NCBI GenBank assembly: GCA_015501075.1
Contig: JADNYJ010000146.1
Coordinates: 38,535-102,534, forward strand
DNA from: Gymnopilus junonius
Lineage: Eukaryota; Basidiomycota; Agaricomycetes; Agaricales; Galerinaceae
Direction of reading: 5' to 3'
DNA length: 64,000 nucleotides
Shown: piece after piece, positions 23,934 through 34,720 of the stretch
How positions within the stretch are numbered: the first letter of the stretch is position 1
How the letters are laid out: each line of letters begins with the position of its first letter
The notes under the pieces: model-generated
What the model was told of the DNA's origin: nothing
The model's database searches: none
The model's input: only the letters and a program-made list of their open reading frames with translations
Position numbers and translations under genes: made by a program

Positions 23934-26091
23934 TTGATTTTTCGCACCTTGACGCAAGTATTCAGTTCAGTGGAAAGGAAGAAAGGAAATGAAACTGGAG
24001 GAACAGGGGTTTCATAGATGAATATCAGAACGCTCAAGTGGAAAAAGACGTAAGCTAGAAAGAATTGGACTTTATCGTCTTGGTTCTTATGTGTCGCTTG
24101 TTCACAGCCTTCATGCCAAAGTTCGAGCGTTAACGTAACCTGTCTGATCTCCACTCATTGATTACATTATGCAGTCTAGGAAGCCGCTTCACTTTGGTGC
24201 GGGCTGTGCTACTGGCGAGCATACGACCGCGCAAAGAATAAGTTCAAAACGGTCCTTAAATAATACGGCCAGCCAATGCTTGCATAAGTTTTTTCGAGGA
24301 AAAAGTGCGGACTAGCTGGACGCCAAATTAGATTGCTGTATGTATGTAAAGATACATTCGTACACAGCTGTAAGAAGGACAGCGTCGATTGAGGCAGAAG
24401 GCGGAAGCCCAACAATATGAGAAGAGGCAAAATTTCAGACCAGAAGTCCTGTCTCAAATTGTCCATTAAAGAGAACCAGCTAACGGTGGCAGGCATCTGC
24501 AACCAAACGAGCGAACACGAACGACAGGGAAGGTATTGAGAGCTGAGACATAAGGTATCGAGAGCAAGGGAAAGAAACATAAGGCCGAACTGGAAGAATA
24601 TAGCGCACACCTTTATATGCCCAACCGATGACCTAGCAAAAAAAAAATGGCTTCGAGCAATCTTAAGCAGATTTCTACTGCTTTTTACGCATTTTTCATC
24701 TCCTCAAATCATCCCCCTATCGTCTTCGTAGTTGACCCGCTGAAGAGGCAGGATGATCAGATACAGGCAACCCAACAGAAGCCCGTGTTAACGAAGTGTT
24801 CAGTTGAGGTTCGATCCATAAATTCAAGGTCGGAGATGAAAGCCATGGGCTACTGAAGAGCGGTAGAGAAAAAAGCAGTCCCGGCCACGGGTCGCCATGA
24901 TCCAGCCAGACTTGAATTAGGGCCTGAAGCGCGGAGCTGGACCCGATGTTGTATGGAGGCTCAGTTGAAGGCAGCGATATCGGAAAGTGTCTGTACCTAG
25001 GTCTATAGTTCGTCCTGCAAGCATGGATTGAGACCGTAGCGACGCAGCAGCAGAAATGAGGTGCATACATCCAGGGGAAAGAAATCGCATTTGTATGGGA
25101 GTGGGCGTGATTCTGCTCTCGTAGCCATGTCACAGCCAGTCAGATGAGCTTGGGGCGACGTTACGAATAGGCCAAGTCGAACTCGAAGTGGGTGACAGCG
25201 GAAATGTACTCAGGGCCATCGTTCATCCTGGAAGGGTGGTTGAGTCTGCAGTGACGCAGTAAAAGAAAACAGACACATACATAAACGAAAGCAATCTCGT
25301 CATACCACATCATCCTGCTCTCGTAAATATGTCGTGGTGGGCCGGATGCGCTGGAACTGCATAGAGGTCGACTTTGTGGGCATGAAGGGAAGGACAAAAT
25401 TGGACAAAATTGATAATCTTACCTTGTATGATTCTAGCCTCTACATAGCTTTCCATCGTTCGTTACACCCTCGTAATGAGGCGCTTGCGAGAAAGGCCCA
25501 TAGTGATCGATTGCGGTGGGTGTGGGTGCATCTGATGTGCATCACGCATGGTATGCCTTCGAGAAAAAGCGACGCCAGCAGGAAGAAGAGCGAGGGCGAT
25601 GGTCGAGAGTCATGCAGAGTCAGGTTTGCAGGATGAAGAGGCGGGCGAAGATCTGGAACGTGACTGAATCGGATGAGCTGGAACGACATGGTAGTCGCAC
25701 CGGTGAGCACGAAGATTCAGAGAAACGCAGGAGGACAATCTTACCCCTTACGCCCTAGACTTGAGGGGCTTGTGAAAAGGGCTGGTACGGGTCGGCTGTG
25801 GTGGTGTGAAAGCACCTGACATGGATATCGTGTGATGTGAAGGGGTTGGGTTCGCCAGAGAGACCTGGGGATCGGCATGGCCCATTGACAAAGCGTGCTA
25901 TTTGTCCCTTGTTTGTCCCTGATAAACGTCGGTTCCTCTTAACATCCACTTTTCCTCTGTCCCGCCCATGCTTCCACATGCCCTAAAAAATCCGAAAAAA
26001 TATTTAGAATGTATAAAAGGCCTCTAACTTTAATTTTTTGTCCGGATTTTAAAAATTTTTGAGTTTTTCCTGATAAAATTAAAAAAAACTG
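23934..26091. other. Intergenic with diverged tandem copies
   Basis: No gene recognised. A minus-strand frame of 133 codons at 24209-24610 is hydrophobic but matches nothing and lacks splice support. Between about 25018 and 25350 a segment of about 210 bp occurs twice: a gagaccgtagcgacgcag-like start, then tacatac and ctgctctcgta blocks. Related fragments continue to about 25700. CpG content falls after about 25985. Confidence 0.45.
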
Positions 26092-26437
26092 TCAGTAAAT
26101 CACCTCGCCTTTAGCCAAATTGGAAGGAAAATGGAATCCTGAACAACAAAAGATTTGAAAACATATTCTACACCTATTTGTGCAAGAAAAACCAACAGAT
26201 GAGGTTCTGTGATGCAAAGCAGGCATGGGCTGTCAGTGGGCTGTCAAAGGGCATAACAGATCAGTAAATCGCACCCCCTTGGGGCCAAACCAGAAGGAAA
26301 ATGAAATTCCAAACAAGAACAGGCTTAGAAACTCGTTTTATACAGGTTCGTTTGAGGAAACTGAACGAATGAAGTCCTGTGAAGTAAAGCGGGCATTGGC
26401 TGTCAGTGGGCTGTCAAGGCATGGAAGGGATCAGTGA
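26092..26437. repeat. Direct repeat, two copies of about 167 bp
   Basis: Unit 1 begins at about 26092 (gtcagtaaatc) and unit 2 at about 26259 (atcagtaaatc). Shared blocks include aggaaaatg(g)aat, ggctgtcagtgggctgtcaa and gatgaggttctgtga/gaatgaagtcctgtga. A small tandem duplication just outside the copia element. Confidence 0.75.
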
Positions 26438-26703
26438 TGACTGATGCATGCAACACGCGTTGACATGCTGGAATGCATTCTGCTCAATTCTCTTCATCTC
26501 TTGCTCCCGTCTTGTTTATATTACTTGCATATACCCTGCTATCTTTTTTGACCTTTCTAAACTCTCTTCTTCCCAATTTTGGTGTGTACTATAGTCTTTT
26601 TGTCAATTTAATGCACACCCTGTGTGCACTCAAAACATGGATGCAGCCGACTTGTATTAAAAAACAAGGTTTGCTCTGGACATTTGTGTGCTTATGGAAT
26701 ATG

Positions 26704-26708
26704 GTTAC
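26704..26708. repeat. Target-site duplication of the copia element (left)
   Basis: GTTAC, repeated at 33990-33994 on the other side of the element. Confidence 0.85.
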
Positions 26709-27108
26709 TATTGAGCAGCAAATAGTGCACTCTGCATAGTATTGTTGTAACTACTATCTTATCTGGGTTGTTAGAGGCTAGTGCTAAGGTGACTACTTAG
26801 GTACTACTTAGAAGTGCAAAAGACTTAGATTAGGACACTGTTTAGAGCATCCTTATATACTTACAGGACATGCAGTGACTAACTATGTATGAGTAATGCA
26901 TAAGGCAATTACTCAGCTAATTACTATGTAATTACTAATATCTACTCATAAGATGAGTAATATGCTCACTAAGTGATCACATGTTTTAGTCATATAAGAT
27001 GACTATGATACTCTGTTGTCACTGGATCTAGTCGCATATAGATGCGTCTGATCATGCATGTCATGTGAGTCATGTGGTGTAGTCACATGGACACTTATCA
27101 TGTCAACA
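26709..27108 (-). repeat. 3' LTR of the copia element
   Basis: A 400-bp LTR that on the minus strand runs from TGTTGACA to GCTCAATA, so it ends in TA rather than the usual CA. Adjoins the polypurine tract on its inner side and the GTTAC duplication on its outer side. Confidence 0.93.
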
Positions 27109-27119
27109 CTCCCCCTCAA
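27109..27119 (-). promoter_or_regulatory. Polypurine tract
   Basis: TTGAGGGGGAG on the minus strand directly before the 3' LTR, the expected plus-strand DNA primer of a copia element. Confidence 0.85.
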
Positions 27120-27169
27120 GTAGTGCCGCATTAGCGCACATACTTGTTCTGACATGATGTGTCAGTATT

Positions 27170-27713
27170 CTATTCTAAGGGATAGAACTCTATGCCTAGA
27201 GCCTGTCTATGTTTAAGGAACAGGGTAGGGCCTAGATTCTTGGTGAACATATCGGCAACATTTTTGTCCATGGGGACGTGCTCTATTTTAATGATCCCAA
27301 GTTCTATTTGTTCCCGGATATAGTGGTAGCGTATTTCAATGTGCTTTATCCCTTTTTGGGTAACGGGATTTTGTGAGTTAAAAATAGCTCCATGACTATC
27401 TCCATATAAGGGAACGTATGGGATTGACATCCCGAGTTCTTCGAATAGAATCTTAAACCATGCACAGTCACGTGCACAGTCAGAGAGTGCCATGTATTCT
27501 GCCATTGTGGATAACGTTGATACTAGAGTCTGCATTTTGGAGTGCCATTTGATACTCCCACTAGCAAGGGAAAATAAGTATTCCTGCGTAGATTGACGCA
27601 TGCGATCAGGCTCTGTTCTATCATCACCATATGAGGCATCACAGTAGGCATACAAGCCTTTGTCACTGTTTCCATTGAACACAAGTGCATAGTTGCACGT
27701 ACCAACAAGGTAG
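27170..27713 (-). pseudogene. copia RNase H fragment
   Basis: The C-terminal part of Pol. An open frame reads HYLVGTCNYALVF, GLYAYCDASYGDD (first catalytic Asp), then SLASGSIKWHSKMQ, AEYMALSDCARDCAWF (Glu), LYGDSHGAI (Asp) and HIEIRYHYIREQI ending near KHRQALGIEF. These are the standard Ty1/copia RNase H blocks, and the key acidic residues are present. It is separated from the reverse transcriptase by the 602-bp insertion, so it cannot be made as part of Pol. Confidence 0.9.
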
Positions 27714-27721
27714 TGCATGAT
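27714..27721. repeat. 8-bp target-site duplication of the nested hAT-type element (left)
   Basis: TGCATGAT, repeated exactly at 28324-28331. Confidence 0.9.
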
Positions 27722-28323
27722 TAGTGATGTGCCGGCTCTGGCCTAAAGCCAGAAGCCGGGCCAAGCCGGGCCCTGATGGTTGGCCTGGGAGGGCTTTTGA
27801 CCCAGCTCAGCATTTCCCAAAGCCAAAGCCAAGGGCCTGAGCCCCGGCTTTTGGGTGGTGCATAAGCCAAAAAAAATCTGCTGCAAATGGTCAAATTTCG
27901 AACATTTCAATGAAAGTTCAGCAAATATTTATTTTAAAGCTCAGTTTGAAATCCGTGATGGCTTGCCGGATGTGGTGCAACCTGTTTGGTGAGCGTCAGA
28001 AACATCCAGCTGAGTTCCAATTTTGATCAAAACCTTCGTCACTTTGCATCTCGAGCACATTTCAAGCCATGGAAGGTTTAATATCATTCATTACTTTGTA
28101 TATACAGTGCAGTGAGAGTTTTAATTCTTTAATATAGTATATCAAATTACTTTAACACAATATTTCTTTGTATATGGTAAAAGCCCCAGCTTGGGCCAAA
28201 GCCGGGCCAAGCCAAGCCTGATTTTTGGCTTTTGGCCTGGCTCAAGGTTTGGGAAAGCCAAAGCCAGGTCAAGCCGAGCCAAAGCCAGGGCTTTCAGGCC
28301 AAGCCGGAGCTGGCACATCGCTA
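27722..28323. mobile_element. Nested non-autonomous hAT-type element, 602 bp
   Basis: Flanked by the 8-bp duplication TGCATGAT. Terminal inverted repeats begin TAGTGATGTGCCGGCT on the left and TAGCGATGTGCCAGCT when read inward from the right. Subterminal regions are packed with AAGCC/GGCTT and GGGCCAAGCC motifs in both orientations, as in many hAT elements. The middle is AT-rich and has no transposase, so it must be mobilised in trans. An 8-bp duplication and the TAGNGATG-type end fit the hAT superfamily. It interrupts the copia pol gene between AKYIM and HYLVGT. Confidence 0.92.
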
Positions 28324-28331
28324 TGCATGAT
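28324..28331. repeat. 8-bp target-site duplication (right)
   Basis: TGCATGAT, identical to 27714-27721. Confidence 0.9.
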
Positions 28332-29234
28332 ATATTTAGCATGGTTCAGATGTTCATCAGATGGGTTCACAGTGAACTTAGCCATCTGTGTTACAGCAAA
28401 GGCTATGTCGGGTCGTGTTCCTAGCATTAAATATAGCAGGGAACTGATCACCGATTGATACTCTGACCAAAGTGAAGCCGAACTCATGCCTGTAAAGGGT
28501 TCTGGCTTATACCCGGTAGGTAATGGAGTCTGTCCTGCTTTTGCATTTGTCATTCCGAAGCATATAAGAATCTTATTAAGGTACAGCATTTGATCGATGT
28601 AGGTCTTGCCTTTTATGTACCTGATTCTCATGCAGAGAAACTCCTGACATACACCTAGGTCTCGACATTCCTATGCAGTCATAAATAACTGCTTCTTTTG
28701 TTGGACTAATTTGGTGTTAGGACCTGTGACAATAATATCATCAACATATGCCAACATAATGACAAGGGTCCCATTGCTATGTCTTGCAACAAATATGCCA
28801 GCATCAGCATATAGGCATGTGAAACCAAGCTCTTTAAGGGAGTGATCAAGTTCAGACCACCATGCACATGTGGCTTGTTTTAGCCCATAGATAGCTTTGA
28901 GCAGGCAGAGTACTTTCTTCTCTTGTCCCTTTATGGTAAAGCCATCAGGCTGTTCCATATATATCTCCTTGTCAAGTTTCCCATATAGGAAAGCTGATTT
29001 GATGTCAAGGGACTCTATGCACCATTTCTCAAGTGTCGCTAAGGCTAAGATTGTTCAGACCGACTCGAACCAGACAACCAGTGAGAAGATCTCATCATAG
29101 TCTAGGCCTTCTATTTGGGAAAATCCCTTGGCAACTAGATGGGCTTTTTTACATCCATCAGACTTAATATCAAAAACCCAATGATTTTTGATGGCCTTTC
29201 GGCCTGGAGGTAGGTCAGAGAGCTCATAAACTTT
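28332..29234 (-). pseudogene. copia reverse transcriptase region
   Basis: Family blocks in order on the minus strand: LPPGRKAIKNHWVFDIKSDG, ESLDIKSAFLYGKLDKEIY, MEQPDGFTIKG, LLKAIYGLKQATCAWW, MLAYVDDIIVTG (the YVDD catalytic Asp pair), MRIRYIKGKTYIDQ and GTRPDIAFAVTQMAKF. In-frame stops lie near 29222 (TGA), 29057 (TGA where Arg is expected) and 28670 (TAG where Trp is expected), each explicable by a C-to-T change. The region ends at the nested hAT-type element. Confidence 0.9.
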
Positions 29235-31382
29235 TCATTTACGAAGGGCCTCTAATTCTTCGAATTGAGCCTCATGCCATTCCTGTTGTTCATTGGCAGG
29301 TAGCCGGCTAAGATCTTTACTAGTCCAATTTTGGACGTTCAATGGATCTGGAAGTGCACTATCGGAAATTGCCTTAGAAAGTAAATAGGCATGCCAATGT
29401 GCTCCCCCTTCCGCTCCCATATTGGGATTGTATGGGTACTCAGCCATGTGGTCACTAGAGGCCATAGACAAATTTGGAGCAGATCTGGTTATGTCTAATC
29501 TGTGCCAGCAATCTCTATCAGTGGCTGTACCAGGAGGGTATACGTTCCCTTCTTTTTGCGTACTTTTACTCTCATGAGTGCTCCTTCTTGGAACATCACT
29601 GGCAGCTCCCCCTGATGGACTGGCATGGGGTTTCCATGGTGCAGGTGGTGGGAGGTTGGATCCCGGTCCTTGCCTAGGAGTAGAAGGCATACTTGGATGG
29701 GTATCTGCTGGTGACTCGGGAGGTGGAGTCTTGGGTGGCTTGTCATCACGAGGTACCTCAGACTCACTTGACAGATTATTTGGGGGTGGTCTATAGGATG
29801 GTTCATCACCATCATGAGAATCACTGTCCTCCACTTCCAAACCAGGTTCCTCTGGGGAGGTGTGCTTACGTATTTGGGTAAGTGGCGGTACTTTAGCCTT
29901 TTGGCATTTAGGAAACAAGTGTTCATCAAAAAGCACCATGGCAGCTATGAATAGAACATTGTTGGGGCTTCGCATGAACATCATATTAGAATGATGTCCA
30001 CGATATCCGAGGAATATCATCAACTCGGATTTGGGCAAAAGTTTATTTGCCTGTGTATCCTTTGGAAGGAACACATATGCCCCACATCCTAATACCCATA
30101 GGTGTGACAAATCAGGCTTTCCTCCATTGATTAATTCAAATGGAGATTTCCAGTCGAGTCGACGCACGGGAGTTCTATTATATAAATAGACTGCATGTAT
30201 TATGCAAAACTCCCACCAGCTGTCAGGAAGACAAGCTAATAGGCGCATTGACTCGGCTTTCTCATCTAAAGTCCAATTGAAGCATTCAGCTTGACCATTC
30301 ATTTGGGGCTGATGAGGTATGCTTCTTTGGATCTCGATCCCAAGATCCTTAAGGATTTCAATATATTCCTTATCAATGTATTCACCACCATTGTTGCTCA
30401 TCCACTCTTTGACTTTGGCATTATACTTGGTTTTCACCATGGCTAAGAATTGCCTGGTGGCATCTTTCACATCACTCTTTCGTTTGAGGAGCATGACCCA
30501 AGTATTTGATGTGTGATCATCAATAAAGGAAATGAAATATTTGTACCAGTGATATGAAATCACTGGATACTCCTTAAGGTCTGAATGAATCTGCTGGAAT
30601 GGTCTGGTTGCATGTTTGACATTGTCTGGGAAAGAGCGTGAATGCATCTTTCCTTTTGTGCAACCTTTGCATATACCAGAATCCTTCGGGACTTTAATAG
30701 ATGGGAAGTTTTCGGAATTAGCCTTAAACTTCTCAAACACTTGAGTGGAAGGGTGTCTGAGACATCTATGCCATAGATCGTAATCTTCAGCATGTACCGA
30801 TTCCATCATGATCAAGTTCTTTCCAGAGATAATCTGTGACTTAACCCAAAACATAGTGTCATGATGAGAATGCTTTGGCAACACATTTAGAATGGTGCAG
30901 CTATTCTCTTTGGATATGAAATTAAGTGATCGTGAATCACCTAATATAACATTTCCTGCGCTGAGGATCTGACCCATCAACAGAAGTTGTACAGTCACAG
31001 CAGGCATGTAGAATACTGGATGAAGTCGCAATGTTTCGTGCATCACAGTATTATTCTTATCGGTAACTTCTGTTTCAATAAAAACAGTACCAAATCCATT
31101 GACATAGGCTATGCCATTAGCAGTTTGGACCTTTGGTCTTTCTTTGCTTGGAAATTTGGTAAGTTCCAAGAAGTCAGAGATTTGTCCAGAAAAATGCATG
31201 GACGCTCCGGAATCTACAAGCCATTCCTCAAATGTCTTTTGACATTCCTTTCCCTTACAGTTCGCACAAGAGACAATGTGATCAAGATATATATTGTAGA
31301 TAGTAAATAAAAGTAATTTACTATCTACCCTGTACAGTGTATTAATACCAATCCGGATGAGGGAGGAGCACTGAATCACCAT
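29235..31382 (-). pseudogene. copia protease and integrase frame
   Basis: A 715-codon open frame. The aspartic protease has VDSGASMHF, the DSGA motif. The integrase zinc domain has HRCLRHPS and CKGCTKGKM (HHCC). The catalytic core has QIHSDLKEYP (first Asp), then KEWMSNNGGEY, where the family has SDNGGEY, so the second catalytic Asp is Asn. The Glu in QAECFNWTL is kept, but the neighbouring ERFNRT residues are changed. A Pro/Ser-rich linker of about 150 residues leads toward the reverse transcriptase. The frame is open, yet the integrase would be inactive. Confidence 0.93.
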
Positions 31383-33155
31383 GATTCTGCTCTATCTCGT
31401 CCTCATAAGAGATTGGGTCCGAATCCCGCATCATCCTGTACATATCATCCCGGCTCTGTTGAGCCATTTTAGTGACAATATTCCCATCTGCACCAATATA
31501 GTGCAATCCAAGATGAAGGGACTCACTGATCGGTGGTGGTGGCGGAAGATCTTCTTCCCCAAAGGAGATATACTCCTCATCATCGTCCACATAGGCGAGA
31601 TTGCCTTGTGACACTACCCCATTCATGTGATTCCAATCTTCCACCATAAGCAGTTCAGAATCGACTGCCATATGAGAAGGATCTGGGGTCGGTGCCTGAT
31701 AGGGCTCAGGGCCAAAGAGATCATTATAGATCTTGGTCGTCATCAACGACCCTGATGCAACATCTCCTGTGGTGGTGCTACTGTGCATATGCACAGTGCT
31801 ACTTGTTCCCACATTCTTGGCAATCCTACTTGTGCCTGTATTAAGGGCGACTTCCTCGAATCTACTTGAGGTGGCAATAGTCGGGGTAACCCTGATCCAA
31901 GACATCAGGTCCCGCAATTTCCTAAAGGAGGGGTATGGTGCCATTCCCCAAGTGGGGTTCTTCCAGGTGCCTTTGCGGACTTTGCGAGAGGTAATAGTTC
32001 CCCTCCCACTAATCTCAACTACATTGTGAGTAGTGGGGACTGGGCACGATTTCTCTAGTGGCGGGAAATGCACCGTGGATGCGAGTGTGAAGGCTCATCA
32101 TCTGAGTCCTCAACAAAGCATGCTGACTTTGGCTTGAAGCCAGCACGGTGGGGTTTCCTCTTAGGATACTCCTTTTTCTGCAAACTGCTGGGGTTATCAG
32201 CATTCTGCTGATTGGAGTGGCATGGTTCAGGACCTTTCCCTTTGATCGCAGTGTTGCGCTGCACATTTGCATTGCTAGCCTGTTGGTTTTTGGGCCAGCT
32301 GTCCTTAGGTAGGTTGAGCTGCTTTGGCACATAGAATGTGCTGCGCTTGGGTTGCTCATGCTGCTTAAGGTGCCCAAATCAGGCAGCCCATGTGGTGCAA
32401 ATGCTGTCAAAGAGGTCCTTTAGTTCCATATTTGGAACCAAATTTTGCCAGGTGAAATCTTCCATCATCCGTTGATAAATGGATTCTTGTGATGTGACAT
32501 TTGTGGCAAGTGGAAGATTCATGAGTAGAATCAGGCATGCCATGGATTGCGAACCATGGGTACCATGACAGAGGCACCGGATGCATTGTGGCATTTGTAT
32601 CATTGATGTCTGGAGATGCCATAATGAAATTGGAATTTGGCAAGCTGGGGGTTGGGATCGGAGAGATCAATCTTGAGATTCATGAGGACCCTAAAGTCCT
32701 CGAGGGTCTCAATGAACATCTCCTTGGAGTACTTCATCTTAATCCAATCCCATGCTTGAGCCACAGACAGGGTTTTAACCTGGTCCCAAATACCAGTATC
32801 GAGGCACATGGCCAAAAGGCCGAGCGCCTTGGAATTTTTGGAGTTGAAGCTCTCCAATTTATGGCAGTATGTTTCCTCGGCAGCGGTCCAGCAGAGAATG
32901 GGCATTATACAGGTTGAGATCACCCTGGGTAGGCCTGACAGCAGGAGTGGTGTCGGTGGCATGAGTGCCAGTGGAAATGAGGGTTCCCTAATTTGTTGCT
33001 CCGGAGGAGCGGAAAGGGTCCTTCAAGGATGGCTTTAATGTCCATGTGGAGTATGACAGCCTCCATCTTGGATGCCCATTGGTGGTAGTGATGACCATCA
33101 ATTTAGGAAGGTCGGAGGTGGTGAAGGAGATCAAGTGGTGTTTTGACAGAAGACA
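31342..33155 (-). pseudogene. copia gag region with frame breaks
   Basis: A likely start is ATG at 33155 (MSSVKTPLDL). A stop follows soon after, and the matching text moves to another frame, WASKMEAVILHMDIKAILEG, the copia gag core block. Further pieces are AEETYCHKLESFNSKNSKALG and SVAQAWDWIKMKYSKEMF at 32600-32962, a basic Lys/Pro/Gln-rich stretch at 32055-32330, and an acidic, Pro-rich segment at 31342-32073. No CCHC zinc knuckle is visible. At least three frame changes separate the pieces. Confidence 0.75.
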
Positions 33156-33575
33156 TTGTTGAGTTGTTGGATGATTGGGATTTTTGTTAAGAAAAAAGGC
33201 TGGGTTGTGTCAGCGACAGGTGTGTAAAAGCATGCTAAATGAAGAAAGCACTGCTAAAAATACCTGCGCCAGACATGGAATTAACCCCTTAAGGGCAATT
33301 TGTCCAGACAGTGACAGATGTCTGGGCCCACATGACAAGGCCCTATACAATGTTGCACATGGTAGTGAACAATTGTGGGAGAGCATTCTGTCTAGCGATG
33401 AACAGCTGTGGTCGATGTTCTGCCTAATGGCGAACTATCTTCCCAGGTAGAAGTAAGCTACAAACTGATGCTAAGCAGGTTCTGCACAATGGCAAACAAT
33501 GCTAGACAGGTTCTGCCCTAAGGTGAACTCAATGTCCAGCAGGTTCTGCCAATGGCAAACAGCATGCTTTGCTAT

Positions 33576-33589
33576 CAGGGCCCATAACC
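33576..33589 (-). promoter_or_regulatory. Primer-binding site for the tRNA-iMet anticodon arm
   Basis: Directly after the 5' LTR on the minus strand lies GGTTATGGGCCCTG. Its complement, CAGGGCCCATAACC, is the anticodon stem-loop of eukaryotic initiator tRNA-Met (CAT anticodon inside). This points to priming by a cleaved 5' half of the tRNA, as in Drosophila copia, rather than by the tRNA 3' end. Confidence 0.8.
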
Positions 33590-33989
33590 TATTGAGCAGC
33601 AAATAGTGCACTCTGCATAGTATTGTTGTAACTACTATCTTATCTGGGTTGTTAGAGGCTAGTGCTAAGGTGACTACTTAGGTACTACTTAGAAGTGCAA
33701 AAGACTTAGATTAGGATGCTGTTTAGAGCATCCTTATATACTTACAGGACATGCAGTGACTAACTATGTATGAGTAATGCATAAGGCAATTACTCAGCTA
33801 ATTACTATGTAATTACTAATATCTACTCAGAAGATGAGTAATATGCTCACTAAGTGATCACATGTTTTAGTCATATAAGATGACTATGATACTCTGTCAT
33901 CACTGGATCTAGTCACGTATAGATACATCTGATCACGCATGTCATGTGAGTCATGTGGTGTAGTCACATGGACACTTATCGTGTCAACA
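33590..33989 (-). repeat. 5' LTR of the copia element
   Basis: A 400-bp LTR matching the one at 26709-27108 with about 11 differences, nearly all transitions. The outer end is followed by GTTAC. Confidence 0.93.
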
Positions 33990-33994
33990 GTTAC
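33990..33994. repeat. Target-site duplication of the copia element (right)
   Basis: GTTAC, identical to 26704-26708. Confidence 0.85.
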
Positions 33995-34720
33995 CTGCAT
34001 AATACCAACATTCCTGAAAAATTCTGAGCTGAAAAAACATCCTCTGAATTTTTTAGGCCCTCCAGGAGTTGCTGAACTCTTTAAGTATTGTACAAAATGT
34101 TTATTGCTTGCTAAATACCCTTTGGAAGAGATTTTTTTTCAATAAAATTTCCAGGTAATGATGCAATGCATATACATTCACAATATTGTCTACTCAGAAC
34201 AGCTATAAAGGCAGAAGGAAGGGGGTAAAGCTCCTGGAATGAGGAGGAACCAATGAAAAGAAGGCTTTGGCTGCAAGACAAATATAGCCAAACATCATGA
34301 TTTTCCATCAGGCCATGCTGATCCCCAAGAGACCAGTGAGGAAAGTGGTGAGGAAGAGGGTCAAGAGGAAGGGAGATATGGAAGAGGTAGATGGATGGAG
34401 GGATGGCCTTGATATTTGGCTCCATTATTTATAGACTCCATCACCGCCCTTCATCTCCCACTTCATCCAACTCCTCTTCTATCTTCATATCCAATAAACA
34501 ACTGGTGAGCTTTGAATGTCTGTGTTGATAATATACTTTACTCATCCTTTCTTATTCTTTTCTCCCACCCACAAGAATGGCTCCACCTCCAGCTTGTCAG
34601 GTACCAGAAGTCACCATTCTCCTTAAATTCATAATGATTCAAATTAAAGTGTCTAGTGAATATACCAGTATCACAATTTATAAACTATACATCCACATCC
34701 ACATCCACATATCCTCCCCA
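33995..34720. other. Intergenic, CpG-poor
   Basis: No gene recognised. The sequence is AT-rich with almost no CpG. Confidence 0.4.

Larger units (their letters stand above)
26709..33989 (-). mobile_element. Ty1/copia LTR retrotransposon, decayed, minus orientation
   Basis: A complete element of 7281 bp (6679 without a nested insertion), flanked by the 5-bp duplication GTTAC. Read on the minus strand the order is 5' LTR (right), primer site, gag, protease, integrase, reverse transcriptase, RNase H, polypurine tract, 3' LTR. Integrase before reverse transcriptase defines the copia class. The two 400-bp LTRs differ at about 11 sites, almost all transitions. The gag region has frame breaks. Pol carries several TGA/TAG codons where Trp or Arg is expected, and the middle integrase Asp is replaced by Asn. 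The element is therefore inactive. Its insertion predates the hAT-type element nested at 27722-28323. Confidence 0.97.

Noticed and set aside
24209..24610. Hydrophobic 133-codon minus-strand frame upstream of the BTB gene
   Set aside because: No family resemblance, no regular membrane-helix pattern, and no splice link to the BTB exons.
24717..25133. 138-codon minus-strand frame
   Set aside because: Overlaps a tandem duplication and has composition typical of chance frames.
28191..28458. Plus-strand open frames crossing the right end of the 602-bp element
   Set aside because: They translate AAGCC-rich subterminal repeats into low-complexity peptides and run antisense to copia pol.
29474..29881. 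Plus-strand Gly-rich frames inside the copia pol region
   Set aside because: Antisense shadows of the Pro/Ser-rich integrase linker.
31342..33155. Host gene interpretation of the acidic Pro-rich frame beside the copia element
   Set aside because: Its position between the gag core and the protease, on the same strand and inside the LTRs, makes it the C-terminal gag part.
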